A stretch of DNA of 64,000 nucleotides from an uncultured Ruminococcus sp. (GTDB lineage Bacteria; Bacillota; Clostridia; Oscillospirales; Acutalibacteraceae), in NCBI GenBank assembly GCA_902765625.1, contig CACXAO010000009.1, positions 1 to 64,000 of the forward strand, written 5' to 3'. The position numbers were made by a program, and so were the translations under genes. The notes under the pieces were generated by a model that did no database searches, was not told the origin of the DNA, and worked only from the letters and a program-made list of their open reading frames with translations. Shown in pieces: positions 36,636 through 45,560 of the stretch; the first letter of the stretch is position 1, and the number at the start of each line of letters is the position of its first letter.

Positions 36636-37133
36636 TTATTTCTTTTCATTGACTTGTTCAGACTTTTCTTTTTCGCTTGGTGCCGAAAAACGCGCGAAAA
36701 TGGAAAAAATCGTGATGAAGCTTATCAGGATATAAAGCAGCAGAGCGAGCATAGAGCCGAGTGAGATCAGGTTGATAGTTACTATCGTCAGGATCGAAAT
36801 TACTCCGAGCAGGCAGCAGAGGATCGAAACCACGTTCTTCATGTTTGTTTTTCTGTCGAGAACGCAGAAGAAAAAGCCTACGATCGGAATAACCAAAAAG
36901 ATAAAGTTGAGAGGGATCATGGTGTTTACCGCCGCGTATTCCGCAGACGACAAGCCTATGTCGTTGCCTGCGCCGAGCGCGCTGAGCATATCGAATACGG
37001 AGTTGGAATAGATTGTGTTGTTCATGCTGTACTGGTAATACGGCATTGAGCAAAGTACGATTTCAAGCAAATAGAACACCCACATGGCGGTTCTCAGTCT
37101 TTTACGGGTTTTATTTTCGGGTATTTTATTCAT
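36636..37133 (-). CDS. Four-helix membrane protein of unknown function
   Basis: 165 residues from MNKIPENK (ATG 37131-37133 behind GGAGG). Four membrane helices (about 17-37, 75-95, 102-125, 130-150) and a Lys/Glu-rich C-terminal tail. The pattern resembles many small clostridial membrane proteins with no assigned role. Its promoter overlaps, back to back, that of the GH13 gene, so the two divergent genes may be expressed in alternation. Confidence 0.7.
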   Translation of the reverse strand: MNKIPENKTRKRLRTAMWVFYLLEIVLCSMPYYQYSMNNTIYSNSVFDMLSALGAGNDIGLSSAEYAAVNTMIPLNFIFLVIPIVGFFFCVLDRKTNMKNVVSILCCLLGVISILTIVTINLISLGSMLALLLYILISFITIFSIFARFSAPSEKEKSEQVNEKK

Positions 37134-37167
37134 ATTGTCCTCCAAATCACAAATTTTTACAGTAGTT

Positions 37168-37196
37168 ATTGTATCACAAAACTTTAATTTGCACAA
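37168..37196 (-). promoter_or_regulatory. Promoter of the four-helix membrane protein
   Basis: On the minus strand TTGTGC (37191-37196), 17 bases, TACAAT (37168-37173), with TG one base before the -10 box. Its -35 box overlaps that of the divergent GH13 promoter. Confidence 0.65.
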
Positions 37197-37217
37197 TAGG
37201 TAATTTTGTGATATAAT
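37189..37217 (+). promoter_or_regulatory. Promoter of the GH13 gene
   Basis: TTGCAC (37189-37194), 17 bases, TATAAT (37212-37217), with an extended -10 TG. The transcript would start near 37224, about 80 bases before the ATG. Confidence 0.75.
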
Positions 37218-37301
37218 ATAAATCCGATTATTCCACTGCCGTTTTTAGGTTGTGTTTTATAATCAAATCCAGAACTTTTTGCATAACAAAGGAGACCAAA
37301 C

Positions 37302-38918
37302 ATGAGTTACATCAACGAAAGTATTATTTACAACATCTATCCTCTCGGTTTTTGCGGTGCGCCGCGTGACAACGACCACCAGCTCAATTACCGTCTTGAT
37401 AAAATATACGACTGCATCGACCACTTCAAGCGCCTCGGCATCAACGCGATCGTTTTTAATCCGCTGTTCGAAAGCTCTCACCACGGCTACGACACCATTG
37501 ACTACCGCATGGTTGACAAACGTCTCGGCGACAACGAGTCCTTCAAGAAGATCTGCAAGACTCTGCACGACAACGGCATCCGCATTATCCTCGACGGCGT
37601 TTTCAATCACGTTGGCAGAGAGTTCTTCGCCTTCAACGACGTTCAGGATAATAAATGGGATTCGCGCTACTGCGGCTGGTTCCAGAACCTGAACTTTGAC
37701 GGCAGAAGCTGCTACGGCGATCCGTTCTGGTACGAGGGCTGGGCAGGTCACTACGACCTCGTCAAGCTCAATCTGCGCAACGACGAGGTTGTCAACTACC
37801 TTCTCGGCTCGGTTGAAATGTGGATCGACGAGTTCGGCATTGACGGTCTGCGCCTTGACGCGGCCGACGTTATCGACCCCGAGTTCTTCAAGAAGCTCAA
37901 AAACCTCTGCAAGTCCAAGAAACCCGATTTCTGGCTTTACGGCGAGATCACCCACGGCGACTACAACAGAATCGCCAACAAGGATATGCTTGACTCTGTC
38001 ACAAACTACGAATGCTACAAGGGCATTTACTCCAGCCACAACGACCACAACTACTTTGAGATCGCACATTCGATGAACCGTCAGTTCGCAAACGGCGGCA
38101 TTTATCAGAACATCTATACCTACAACTTTGTAGACAACCACGACGTTAACCGCGTCGCAAGCGTTCTTCGCGACAAGAACCACCTAAACAACGTTTACAC
38201 CATGCTCTACACCATGCCCGGCGTACCGTCCATCTACTACGGAAGCGAATTTGCGGTTGAAGGCAAGCGCACACGCGACTCGGACTACGATCTGCGTCCC
38301 TGCCTTGACCTCAACAACGTACCCAACGCTAACTATCAGCTCTGCGACCACATTATCAAGCTCGGCAAGGTCAGAATGGCGCTTGAGGCGCTCAAGTACG
38401 GCAAGTTCGAGAACGTTAACATCATGAACGAAAAGCTCGTTTACAAGCGCTACACCAACAATCAGACGGTATTCGTGCTCTTTAACCTCACCGACCACGA
38501 GGAAAGAGTAGGCTTTGACTCGCGCTGCAACGCAAAACTCACCGACGTTCTCAACGGAAACCAGATTTTCGACTGCAACGGCTGGTGCGAGCTGCCTATG
38601 CCCGCCTACTCAACAAGAATCCTTGTCGTCAACGACGGCAGCTTTACAGTTGATTTTGATGGTGAAAACGCTTCCTCTCCCGTCAAGAACGAAAAGCCCG
38701 AAAAGGCTGAGCCTGAGGTTACAGTCGGCGCGCGTTACCGCCACTTCAAGGGCAACGAGTATGAGGTGACCGGATTTGCCAAGCACAGCGAATCCGGCGA
38801 CAAGCTCGTTATTTACAAATCCCTCTCGGACGGCGAGGTTTGGGCGAGACCGTACAACATGTTCGTTGAAACAATATGGGACAACGGCAGACAGATAAAA
38901 CGCTTCGAGAAAATATGA
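37302..38918 (+). CDS. Intracellular GH13 alpha-amylase-family enzyme fused to DUF1653
   Basis: 538 residues, no signal peptide. The catalytic barrel (about 5-380) has the four GH13 regions: DGVFNHVG, GLRLDAADV (nucleophile Asp), YGEIT (acid/base Glu) and FVDNHDVNR (transition-state Asp). A beta domain follows (to about 450), then a DUF1653 domain at the C-terminus (about 475-530: RYRHFKGNEYEVTGFAKHSE and SLSDGEVWARPYNMF). It probably cleaves maltodextrins inside the cell, in the manner of maltogenic amylases; exact specificity cannot be told. The fusion with DUF1653 is unusual. The ATG follows AAAGGAG, and the stop overlaps the next start (ATGA). Confidence 0.9.
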   Translation: MSYINESIIYNIYPLGFCGAPRDNDHQLNYRLDKIYDCIDHFKRLGINAIVFNPLFESSHHGYDTIDYRMVDKRLGDNESFKKICKTLHDNGIRIILDGVFNHVGREFFAFNDVQDNKWDSRYCGWFQNLNFDGRSCYGDPFWYEGWAGHYDLVKLNLRNDEVVNYLLGSVEMWIDEFGIDGLRLDAADVIDPEFFKKLKNLCKSKKPDFWLYGEITHGDYNRIANKDMLDSVTNYECYKGIYSSHNDHNYFEIAHSMNRQFANGGIYQNIYTYNFVDNHDVNRVASVLRDKNHLNNVYTMLYTMPGVPSIYYGSEFAVEGKRTRDSDYDLRPCLDLNNVPNANYQLCDHIIKLGKVRMALEALKYGKFENVNIMNEKLVYKRYTNNQTVFVLFNLTDHEERVGFDSRCNAKLTDVLNGNQIFDCNGWCELPMPAYSTRILVVNDGSFTVDFDGENASSPVKNEKPEKAEPEVTVGARYRHFKGNEYEVTGFAKHSESGDKLVIYKSLSDGEVWARPYNMFVETIWDNGRQIKRFEKI

Positions 38919-39280
38919 AAATCAAGGTTCTGATCGCGGCAGCGGCTCTGATTTTTATCGCGGGCATTGCAGGCAGCATATTTGTGCTCTGCTCGCCCTC
39001 AAAAACAATTGTCAACATCAAGCGCGACGGCGAGGTGCTGTACTCCCTCGATTTGTCAAAGGAAGAAAACCGCAGCTTCGTCATCGAATACGGCGACAGC
39101 AGCAACACCGTTGAGATCAAAGACGGCAAAATCCGCGTTTGTGCCGCCGAGTGTCCCGACAAAACCTGCGTGCACACCGGCTGGCTGAAATCCTCGGCTA
39201 TGCCCATCGTGTGCCTGCCTAATCACCTTATCATTGAATTTGCGGACGAAAACAGCGATATCGACGCGCTGGCGGAGTGA
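38915..39280 (+). CDS. Membrane-anchored NusG domain II protein
   Basis: 121 residues: one N-terminal membrane helix (3-25) and an extracellular NusG_II domain (about 30-115) with EIKDGKIRVCAAECPDKTCV and MPIVCLPNHLIIEF, including three or four Cys. The family is found beside the Gx transporter in many Firmicutes, as here, and is thought to act with it. It overlaps the GH13 gene by 4 bases and the transporter follows after 3 bases. Confidence 0.85.
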   Translation: MKIKVLIAAAALIFIAGIAGSIFVLCSPSKTIVNIKRDGEVLYSLDLSKEENRSFVIEYGDSSNTVEIKDGKIRVCAAECPDKTCVHTGWLKSSAMPIVCLPNHLIIEFADENSDIDALAE

Positions 39281-39283
39281 TTT

Positions 39284-39781
39284 ATGAAACCGAAACGACT
39301 GGCGGAGCTTGCCGTGCTGACGGCGGTATCGCTGATTATCTTCATCATTGAGCTTCAGATTCCAAACCCCTTCCCTATTCCGGGCGTTAAGCTCGGACTG
39401 GCGAACATCATAACCGTCTACGCTGTGTACCACTACAAGGCGTACGAAACCGCGATGATCGTCACGGTGCGGCTGATACTCGGCTCGGTTTTCGGCGGCA
39501 ACGTATCGGCGCTGATTTACAGCACCGCAGGCAGCGCGCTCTGCCTTATCGGAATGCTGCTTTTGCGCCGCGTTATCGACGAACGGCACATCTGGCTTTC
39601 GAGCGTATTCGGCGCGGTGCTTCACAACACCGGACAAATGGCGGCGGCGCTGCTCGTTACGCAGACCTTGGGACTGATAGCTTATTATCCGTTCCTGCTG
39701 GTATCGGGCTGTCTGGCAGGTCTTTTTACCGGACTGTGCGCTCAGCTTCTGATCCCTAGAATCCGAAAAATAAAAAAATAA
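39284..39781 (+). CDS. Gx transporter family protein (Hpre_diP_synt_I)
   Basis: 165 residues with five to six membrane helices. Signature GVKLGLANIITVYAVYHY near residue 34, FGGNVSALIYSTAGS in the middle and GAVLHNTGQMAAA. The family was once named heptaprenyl diphosphate synthase component I but is now regarded as an ECF-like transport component of unknown substrate. It pairs with the NusG_II protein. Confidence 0.85.
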   Translation: MKPKRLAELAVLTAVSLIIFIIELQIPNPFPIPGVKLGLANIITVYAVYHYKAYETAMIVTVRLILGSVFGGNVSALIYSTAGSALCLIGMLLLRRVIDERHIWLSSVFGAVLHNTGQMAAALLVTQTLGLIAYYPFLLVSGCLAGLFTGLCAQLLIPRIRKIKK

Positions 39782-39787
39782 ACAATT

Positions 39788-39830
39788 ATCTCCTTTCGTC
39801 ATAGTATAGAGCGATGAAAGGAGATTTTTA
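39788..39830 (+). terminator. Hairpin that may both terminate and cover the next ribosome-binding site
   Basis: ATCTCCTTTC (39788-39797) pairs perfectly with GAAAGGAGAT (39816-39825), followed by TTTTTAT. The 3' arm contains the GGAG of the gene starting at 39832, so a transcript that reads through would have that site sequestered. Confidence 0.7.
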
Positions 39831-39831
39831 T

Positions 39832-40251
39832 ATGCCTGTAAACAACCAGCTTATCAGCGGCGAAACGCCGTTCAAGCCCGAGTACGACGAATTTATCAAC
39901 GAATACCGCGGCAGAGGCTCGCTAAAGGTTCAGACCAGCGTTGCGCGTGAGGCGTTCCCGATAAAAGACGCGTTTGTGGAGATCGCGCTTATCTACAAGG
40001 GCAAGAGGTACTCGATATACAACGACGTTACCGACAACTCCGGAATCGTTAACGAGATCGTTCTTCCGTCGCGGCTCACCGCAGCCACCCAGACTCCCGA
40101 ATCGGCGGCGCTCGGCGAACCGGAGTACCTGATTTCGGTATTCCATCCGGGTTTTGAGGAGATAATCGACGCGCCGGTGATCATTCACGACAGGATAGAA
40201 ACGATTCTGCCGCTCAGCCTGAACCCCTGCGAAGCGCAGACGGAGGAATGA
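39832..40251 (+). CDS. Spore-associated small protein, partner of the SpoIID/SleC-like protein
   Basis: 139 residues, no signal peptide. After a short lead (MPVNNQLISGETPFKPEYDE) it has a carboxypeptidase-regulatory-like beta fold: SVAREAFPIKDAFVEIA, then a conserved turn NDVTDNSGIVNEIVLPS. Similar N-terminal domains occur in clostridial spore cortex-lytic enzymes (SleC). It is coupled to the next gene by a 4-base ATGA overlap or near-overlap. Probably expressed in sporulation; the exact role is unknown. Confidence 0.65.
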   Translation: MPVNNQLISGETPFKPEYDEFINEYRGRGSLKVQTSVAREAFPIKDAFVEIALIYKGKRYSIYNDVTDNSGIVNEIVLPSRLTAATQTPESAALGEPEYLISVFHPGFEEIIDAPVIIHDRIETILPLSLNPCEAQTEE

Positions 40252-40253
40252 GT

Positions 40254-41597
40254 ATGGCGACTACTCCCGTTATTCCCACCACGATCACGGTGCACCTCGG
40301 ACGACCTAATTCGTCCGCGGAGAACGTCACCGTTCCGTTCACCGACTACATCAAAAACGTCGCCTCAAGCGAAATTTACCCCACATGGCCCGAGTCGGCT
40401 ATCCGCGCAAATATTCTCGCGCAGATTTCTTATGCGCTCAACCGCGTTTACACCGAGTTTTACCGCAGCCGCGGCTACGACTTCGACATCACAAACACAA
40501 CGGCATTCGACCAGGCGTACACCAAGGACGGCGAGGTCTACGAAAACATCAGCCGGATCGTCGACGAGATTTTTAACAACTACCTTGTCCGCACAGGCAG
40601 CGTCGAGCCGCTTTTCGCGCAGTTCTGCGACGGCTACAACACCATTTGCCCCGGGCTTTCGCAGTGGGGCACCGTGGCTCTCGCGAACAACGGCATGAAC
40701 GAGCTTGAGATTCTCAGATACTACTTCGGCGACAACATCGGCATAGTTTACAACGCGCCGATAAGCGACAACACGCAGTCTTACCCCGGTGTCGCGCTCA
40801 GAAAAGGCAGCTTCGGCGACGACGTTGTTATTATAAAGCGTGAGCTTAACCGAATCGCTCAGAACTATCCCTCTATCCCGAAGATTCGATTTACAAACGG
40901 GGTTTTCGATCTGGAAACCGAGAACGCGGTGAAAAAGTTTCAGGAAATTTTCAGTCTTGACCCCGACGGAATCGTCGGAAAGGCTACATGGTACAAAATC
41001 AAGCAGATTTTCGCGAGCGTCAAGCAGCTTTCAGATCTTACAAGCGAGGGTCTGACCATCTCGGAAATCTCACGCCGCTACACGCGTGTGCTGCGACCCG
41101 GAAGTCAGGGTGAGGACGTTGAAGCGCTTCAATATTACCTCGCGTTCATCGGGTATTTTTATCCGTACCTGCCGCCGATTCCGATTACAGGATACTTCGG
41201 CGAGCTGACACGCGACGCGGTGTTTGCGTTCCAGAGCTACTACGGGCTGCCGGTAACCGGAGTTGTGGACGGCAATGTTTTCGCGAAGGTCGAGCAGGTA
41301 TACCGCGAGGCGGTGGAGGAGCTGCCGGCGAATTATCAGAGCGCGATAGGCGAACCGTACCCCGGACGGTTCCTCACAGAGGGCGACCGGGGAGAAAGCG
41401 TCCGGATAATTCAGGGCTACCTGGACAAAATCGGTCAGAACGTGCCCGAAATCCCGGCGATCGCGGTTGACGGTATCTTCGGACCGCTGACAAAGGGCGC
41501 GGTGATCGCCTTGCAGCAGTATCTCGGCATTGAGGAAACCGGAGCGATCGGTCCCGTTGAATGGGCTGAGATCATCACGCTCGGAAATAATCTTTAA
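40254..41597 (+). CDS. SpoIID-like protein with three peptidoglycan-binding domains
   Basis: 447 residues. The N-terminal half (about 10-175) resembles the SpoIID-type region of SleC-related spore proteins: TVPFTDYIKNVASSEIYPTW, QISYALNRVYTEFYRSRGYD and CPGLSQWGTVALANNGMNEL. Three PG_binding_1 domains follow (about 190-255, 280-345, 375-440), each with the GxFDxxTxxAVxxFQ-like pattern. It likely acts on or binds spore cortex peptidoglycan. The start at 40254 has GGAGG seven bases upstream; the ATG at 40248, in the same frame, is too close to that site. A strong terminator follows. Confidence 0.8.
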   Translation: MATTPVIPTTITVHLGRPNSSAENVTVPFTDYIKNVASSEIYPTWPESAIRANILAQISYALNRVYTEFYRSRGYDFDITNTTAFDQAYTKDGEVYENISRIVDEIFNNYLVRTGSVEPLFAQFCDGYNTICPGLSQWGTVALANNGMNELEILRYYFGDNIGIVYNAPISDNTQSYPGVALRKGSFGDDVVIIKRELNRIAQNYPSIPKIRFTNGVFDLETENAVKKFQEIFSLDPDGIVGKATWYKIKQIFASVKQLSDLTSEGLTISEISRRYTRVLRPGSQGEDVEALQYYLAFIGYFYPYLPPIPITGYFGELTRDAVFAFQSYYGLPVTGVVDGNVFAKVEQVYREAVEELPANYQSAIGEPYPGRFLTEGDRGESVRIIQGYLDKIGQNVPEIPAIAVDGIFGPLTKGAVIALQQYLGIEETGAIGPVEWAEIITLGNNL

Positions 41598-41606
41598 AAC
41601 TGCAAA

Positions 41607-41643
41607 CGGCTCAAGGCGTCTGCCCTGAGCCGGTGTTTTTTAT
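41607..41643. terminator. Terminator after the spore gene pair
   Basis: CGGCTCA-a-GGC (41607-41617) with GCC-c-TGAGCCG (41622-41632), then GTGTTTTTT. The hairpin may also serve the convergent recD2 gene. Confidence 0.85.
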
Positions 41644-43874
41644 TTGTTGCTGTAAAGGCTGTCCTCTCTCTGCAAAAAGTAACGCAGGCCGCTGTGGCGT
41701 TTTGTCTGGCGGTTGTTGTTTACCATCAGCTCAACCGTGTAAGGGTTGCCGACAAGAATCAGCCTTTCCTTAGCGCGGGTCACGGCGGTATAAAGCAGAT
41801 TGCGGTAATAAAGCCTGCTGGGGCCCGGGAAAACCGGGATGATAACGCAGTCGAACTCGTTGCCCTGACTTTTATGGACGGTGACAGCGTATGCGAACTC
41901 AAGCTCGGACGCGTTCTCATAGCTAAGCGTCGCGATTTTATCGAAAAATCGTATTTTGAAAATCTTGCTCTTTCGGTCTATCGAGAGAATCACGCCGATG
42001 TCGCCGTTGTAAACGCCCTCGCCGACTTCGCCGTCGTCTCGCTCCCAGCGGATATCGTAATTATTTTTCGTCTGCATAACCTTGTCGCCGACGCGGAGAG
42101 TTTTTCCTCCGACGACCGCTTCCTCCTTACCGTCAGACTTTGGGTTCAGAGCTTCCTGCAATCTCAGGTTAAGCTCGGCGGTGCCAAGCTCCCCTTTTTT
42201 TGACGGGCATAAAATCTGGATGCTGTCGATTGGAGAATATCCGTAAGCCTTTGGCAGACGAGAGGTGCACAACTCAAGGATGGTATTTGTAACGTCATTT
42301 TTATTTGCGCGAGGCATGAAGAAAAAGTCCTTGTCAGCCGAGCTGAGAATAGGCATCTGACCTCCGACAATGCGGTGGGCGTTTGTTACGATCAGGCTTT
42401 GCTGCGCCTGACGGAAGATCTTATTCAGACTTACAACGGGCATAACGCCGCTGTCTATCAAATCACCGAGAACATTGCCGGGACCTACTGACGGAAGCTG
42501 GTCGGAGTCGCCCACCAAAATCAGGCGACAGCCAACCGGCAGCGCACGCAGCACGCTCTCAAAAATAGTCACGTCGACCATCGACATCTCGTCGATAATC
42601 AGCGCCTCGCACTTGAGGAGGTTTTTCTCATTTTTGCCGAAAACCGGCTTGTCCTCTCTGTCCCACGCGACCTCAAGCAGGCGGTGGAGAGTTTTTGCCT
42701 CGTTGCCCGTAAGCTCCGTCATCCGCTGTGCGGCTCTGCCCGTAGGCGCCGCGAGAAACACTCGCTGTCCGCTGCGCTGCAATATCTTGATTATCGCGTT
42801 GAGCGTGGTGGTTTTGCCGGTGCCGGGACCTCCCGTGAGCACAAGGAAGCCCTCGGAAAGCGCGGTCCGGATCGCCTGCTTCTGCAAATCAGCGTAGACG
42901 ATTCCGTCCTCCTGCTCGCACCTCTCAACGGCGGTTTCGATGCCGCGCAGCTTTTCGGCGGGAAATCCCTTGAGAAGCTTTATCCTTGAGGCGATGAACA
43001 CCTCAGTTATATACATACTCTGTCGGAAAAGAAACTCTCGTCCGTCGAAGGTTTCCGAAACAAGTGAGCGGTCAAAAATCATCCGCTCCATACACTCGCT
43101 TATGCTTTCCGGCTCAACAGACAGAAAACGCGCCGCCGTATCGGTCAAAACGTCGCGTGGCAGGCAGGTGTGACCGTTGCCCTCGTTGTGGCGCATAATG
43201 TAAAGAATGCCGGCGCACACGCGAACCTCGGAATCGCCGCCGAGGTTTTCGCGCACGGCTACCATATCGGCGGTCTGAAAGCTCACGCCGAAATCGCCCT
43301 CGCAGAGAATATACGGATTCTCCTTTATCAGCTTCACCGACATCGCGCCGAACACCTTGTAAATTTTTATTGCGGAGGTATTTGAAATTCCGTATTCGCT
43401 GAGATACAAAATCAGCGTGCGGATCCCCTCGTTTGACCTGAGCTGCGCCGAGAAATCAGCCGCTTTTTCGCTGCTTATTCCGCGCAGCATCGCCACGCGC
43501 TCCGGCTGATTTTCCATCACCTCAAGCGTTTCCGAACCAAAGGCGTCAACCAGCCTCCTCGCGGTGGACGGACCTATGCCCTTTACCGCGCCCGACGCGA
43601 GATAGCGCAGGATATCTGCCGCTCCCGTGGGGCGCTCGACCTCGCAGCTCACGGCTGAGAACTGCAGTCCGTAGCTCTTGTGCTCGGTAAAGGTTCCGTG
43701 CAGCCGCGCTCTGTCGCCGGCGCTGACCTGCGGCATTACGCCTACAGCTGTAAATTCCTCGCCGTCAACGTCAATTTCGAGCACGGTATAGCCGTTATCC
43801 TCGTTGCGATATACAATTCTTTCGACGCTCCCTGCAAGTTGGAGCAGTTTTTGTTCTTCTATAGAATTATTCAA
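41640..43874 (-). CDS. recD2: RecD2-type ATP-dependent DNA helicase
   Basis: 744 residues, the usual size. The N-terminal OB-like and helix-hairpin-helix region (VKGIGPSTARRLVDAFG) is followed by the superfamily 1B motor: Walker A GGPGTGKTTTLNAI, LAAPTGRAAQRM, Walker B LIIDEMSMVD, LVGDSDQLPSVGPG and the C-terminal AVTVHKSQGNEFD plus LYTAVTRAKERLIL. It unwinds DNA 5'-3' and acts in repair outside RecBCD. The start is a TTG at 43874 that overlaps the upstream membrane-protein gene by 8 bases; no ATG lies close enough to replace it. Confidence 0.92.
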   Translation of the reverse strand: MNNSIEEQKLLQLAGSVERIVYRNEDNGYTVLEIDVDGEEFTAVGVMPQVSAGDRARLHGTFTEHKSYGLQFSAVSCEVERPTGAADILRYLASGAVKGIGPSTARRLVDAFGSETLEVMENQPERVAMLRGISSEKAADFSAQLRSNEGIRTLILYLSEYGISNTSAIKIYKVFGAMSVKLIKENPYILCEGDFGVSFQTADMVAVRENLGGDSEVRVCAGILYIMRHNEGNGHTCLPRDVLTDTAARFLSVEPESISECMERMIFDRSLVSETFDGREFLFRQSMYITEVFIASRIKLLKGFPAEKLRGIETAVERCEQEDGIVYADLQKQAIRTALSEGFLVLTGGPGTGKTTTLNAIIKILQRSGQRVFLAAPTGRAAQRMTELTGNEAKTLHRLLEVAWDREDKPVFGKNEKNLLKCEALIIDEMSMVDVTIFESVLRALPVGCRLILVGDSDQLPSVGPGNVLGDLIDSGVMPVVSLNKIFRQAQQSLIVTNAHRIVGGQMPILSSADKDFFFMPRANKNDVTNTILELCTSRLPKAYGYSPIDSIQILCPSKKGELGTAELNLRLQEALNPKSDGKEEAVVGGKTLRVGDKVMQTKNNYDIRWERDDGEVGEGVYNGDIGVILSIDRKSKIFKIRFFDKIATLSYENASELEFAYAVTVHKSQGNEFDCVIIPVFPGPSRLYYRNLLYTAVTRAKERLILVGNPYTVELMVNNNRQTKRHSGLRYFLQREDSLYSNK

Positions 43875-44196
43875 ACAGCTCGCCTTTCAATTCTTCCTTG
43901 GTCATCAGTTTCAAAAAACCGTAATCTCTGCATACGGTTTCACATATTTTTCGGGTGTGGTCGTCAAGTTCGCAGTCCAGACAAACCGCGCAGCTTCGCC
44001 TGCCTCTGCCCCATCTCAATTTTTCGGCGGCGCTTCGCAGTACAAATTCGGCGTTGTCGCCCTCGTTGACGGGAGTTACAAGCAAAACCGAATGCTCTTC
44101 GCGATAAGAAAACAGTCTCAGCGACAGCTCTCTGACCACCGCGGCGGCTCCTATTACGGCAAGCACCACCAATATGACAGCCGAAACGACGTTCAT
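43867..44196 (-). CDS. Small membrane protein coupled to recD2
   Basis: 109 residues: one N-terminal membrane helix (5-25), then a cytoplasmic domain with three Cys (RRSCAVCLDCELDDHTRKIC) and a Glu/Lys-rich end. The CxxC pattern might bind metal. I do not recognise the family. The ATG follows GAGGTGA, and the end overlaps recD2 by 8 bases, so the two are made together. Confidence 0.65.
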   Translation of the reverse strand: MNVVSAVILVVLAVIGAAAVVRELSLRLFSYREEHSVLLVTPVNEGDNAEFVLRSAAEKLRWGRGRRSCAVCLDCELDDHTRKICETVCRDYGFLKLMTKEELKGELFE

Positions 44197-44300
44197 AAAA
44201 TATCACCTCGCTACAGTTTATCACGTTTTTTCAAATTCGTGCGAATAATCGGAGATAATCAGGGCACGCTAATGATAACTTATAAAACGAGGTGAAAAAG

Positions 44301-44492
44301 GTGGACAACAAGTACGCAAATCAATGCATTGCCTGCACGGTGACGAGCTGCAAGCATCACAACGACAAAAAGGATTACTGCTCGCTCGAGAAGATCACGG
44401 TTGGCATTCACGACACACGTCCCGCCGAATACCCCTGCACCGACTGCAGGAGCTTTCAGCTGAAATCCGATTATGATTTCAGCGAATGTTAA
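44301..44492 (+). CDS. DUF1540 Cys-rich protein
   Basis: 63 residues with seven Cys/His-rich positions: NQCIACTVTSCKHH and YCSLEKITVG at the front, YPCTDCRSFQ at the back. This is the DUF1540 pattern, a small metal-binding fold common in spore-forming Firmicutes. Start: GTG at 44301 (VDNKYAN), with AGGTGA six bases upstream. A GTG at 44292 is inside that site and unlikely. Confidence 0.8.
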   Translation: MDNKYANQCIACTVTSCKHHNDKKDYCSLEKITVGIHDTRPAEYPCTDCRSFQLKSDYDFSEC

Positions 44493-44497
44493 AACAC

Positions 44498-44530
44498 CGG
44501 GCGACCGATGGTCGCCCGAAATTATTTTAT
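44498..44530 (+). terminator. Hairpin after the DUF1540 gene
   Basis: A perfect 9-bp stem CGGGCGACC (44498-44506) with GGTCGCCCG (44510-44518); a T-rich but interrupted tail follows. Confidence 0.65.
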
Positions 44531-44639
44531 GAATTCTTTTGAGGCTTCACTAGAATGTGTGGGTAAACCAAATCCGCGTTTATGCCGCGAAAGCTATTGA
44601 CAATGAGTATGCATATGGTAGGCTAAATGCCGGGCAGCT

Positions 44640-45557
44640 CTACTGCAAATTCTTACCCACTGGTTCTAGGGAAGAGCCATTCTTTTCCGCAATAAGACGC
44701 TCGAGGTCTTCTCTCGTAAAGGTGTATCGCTTGTTGCAGAACTGGCACACCGCCTCGGTTTTGCCGCTTTCGTCGGGCAGAGTGCGGATGTCCTCGTCGC
44801 TCATTGTCATAAAGTAACGCTCAAGCTTTTCGCGCGAACAGGAGCATACATAATTGACCGGGTTTTCATCGAGCACCTCTACCTCAAAGCCCTGAAGCGC
44901 CGCCTTGCAGATATCGAGAATGCTCATACCCTTTGCAAGCATGGTTGTCACCGGCTCGAGGTTTTTGACATTCTCCTCAAGCCTGTCGATCGCCTCGTCA
45001 TAAGCTCCGGGAAGCAGCTGGATAAGCAAGCCGCCCGCAAGAAGAACCTCGCCGTCCTCCTTGTTGATCAGAACGCCCAGCGCGCAGACCGTTGGGATCT
45101 GTTCGGAGGTTGCAAAGTAATTTGTGATATCCTCGGCGATCTCGCCGCTGCACAGCTCTACCTGACCGATGTACGGATCGCCTGTGCCGTAGTCGCGCAT
45201 GACGCTGAGTGTGCCGTTTTTGCCGACAGCCTCAGCAACGTTGATTTTGCCGCTGTTGTAGTATCCCGTGGCGCAGCCGGGGTTCTCAACATATCCGCGG
45301 ACATTTCCGCGGCTGTCTCCTACCGCGACAACAGCGCCCATCTCTCCGTCGCCCAGAACGCGAAGATTGATGAACGCGTCCTTCTGCTTGAGCATATTGC
45401 CCATCATCGAGGTGGCGCAGAGAAGTCTGCCGAGCGCCGCCGTTGCGCTGCGGCTGAGATTGTGCAGCTTTTTGGCGGTAAAAACTATATCGGACGCGTC
45501 GATAGCCGAAGCCATTATCGCGCCGTCGCTTGTTATACAGCGAATTATCTTATCCAT
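44640..45557 (-). CDS. hslO: Hsp33 redox-regulated chaperone
   Basis: 305 residues, normal length. The core domain has GRLLCATSMMG and GNVRGYVENP; the C-terminal redox switch has the four zinc-binding Cys as CSC and, 35 residues on, CQFC. Oxidation of these releases zinc and activates the holdase, protecting proteins in oxidative stress. The last gene of a three-gene operon; it starts 3 bases after the methyltransferase stop. Its C-terminal extension (about 20 residues, EKNGSSLEPVGKNLQ) is slightly longer than typical. Confidence 0.93.
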   Translation of the reverse strand: MDKIIRCITSDGAIMASAIDASDIVFTAKKLHNLSRSATAALGRLLCATSMMGNMLKQKDAFINLRVLGDGEMGAVVAVGDSRGNVRGYVENPGCATGYYNSGKINVAEAVGKNGTLSVMRDYGTGDPYIGQVELCSGEIAEDITNYFATSEQIPTVCALGVLINKEDGEVLLAGGLLIQLLPGAYDEAIDRLEENVKNLEPVTTMLAKGMSILDICKAALQGFEVEVLDENPVNYVCSCSREKLERYFMTMSDEDIRTLPDESGKTEAVCQFCNKRYTFTREDLERLIAEKNGSSLEPVGKNLQ

Positions 45558-45560
45558 ATT

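Noticed and set aside
37263..38498. Long open frames antisense to the GH13 gene
   Set aside because: They mirror the codon bias of the GH13 gene, have low-complexity Val/Asp-rich translations and lack ribosome-binding sites.
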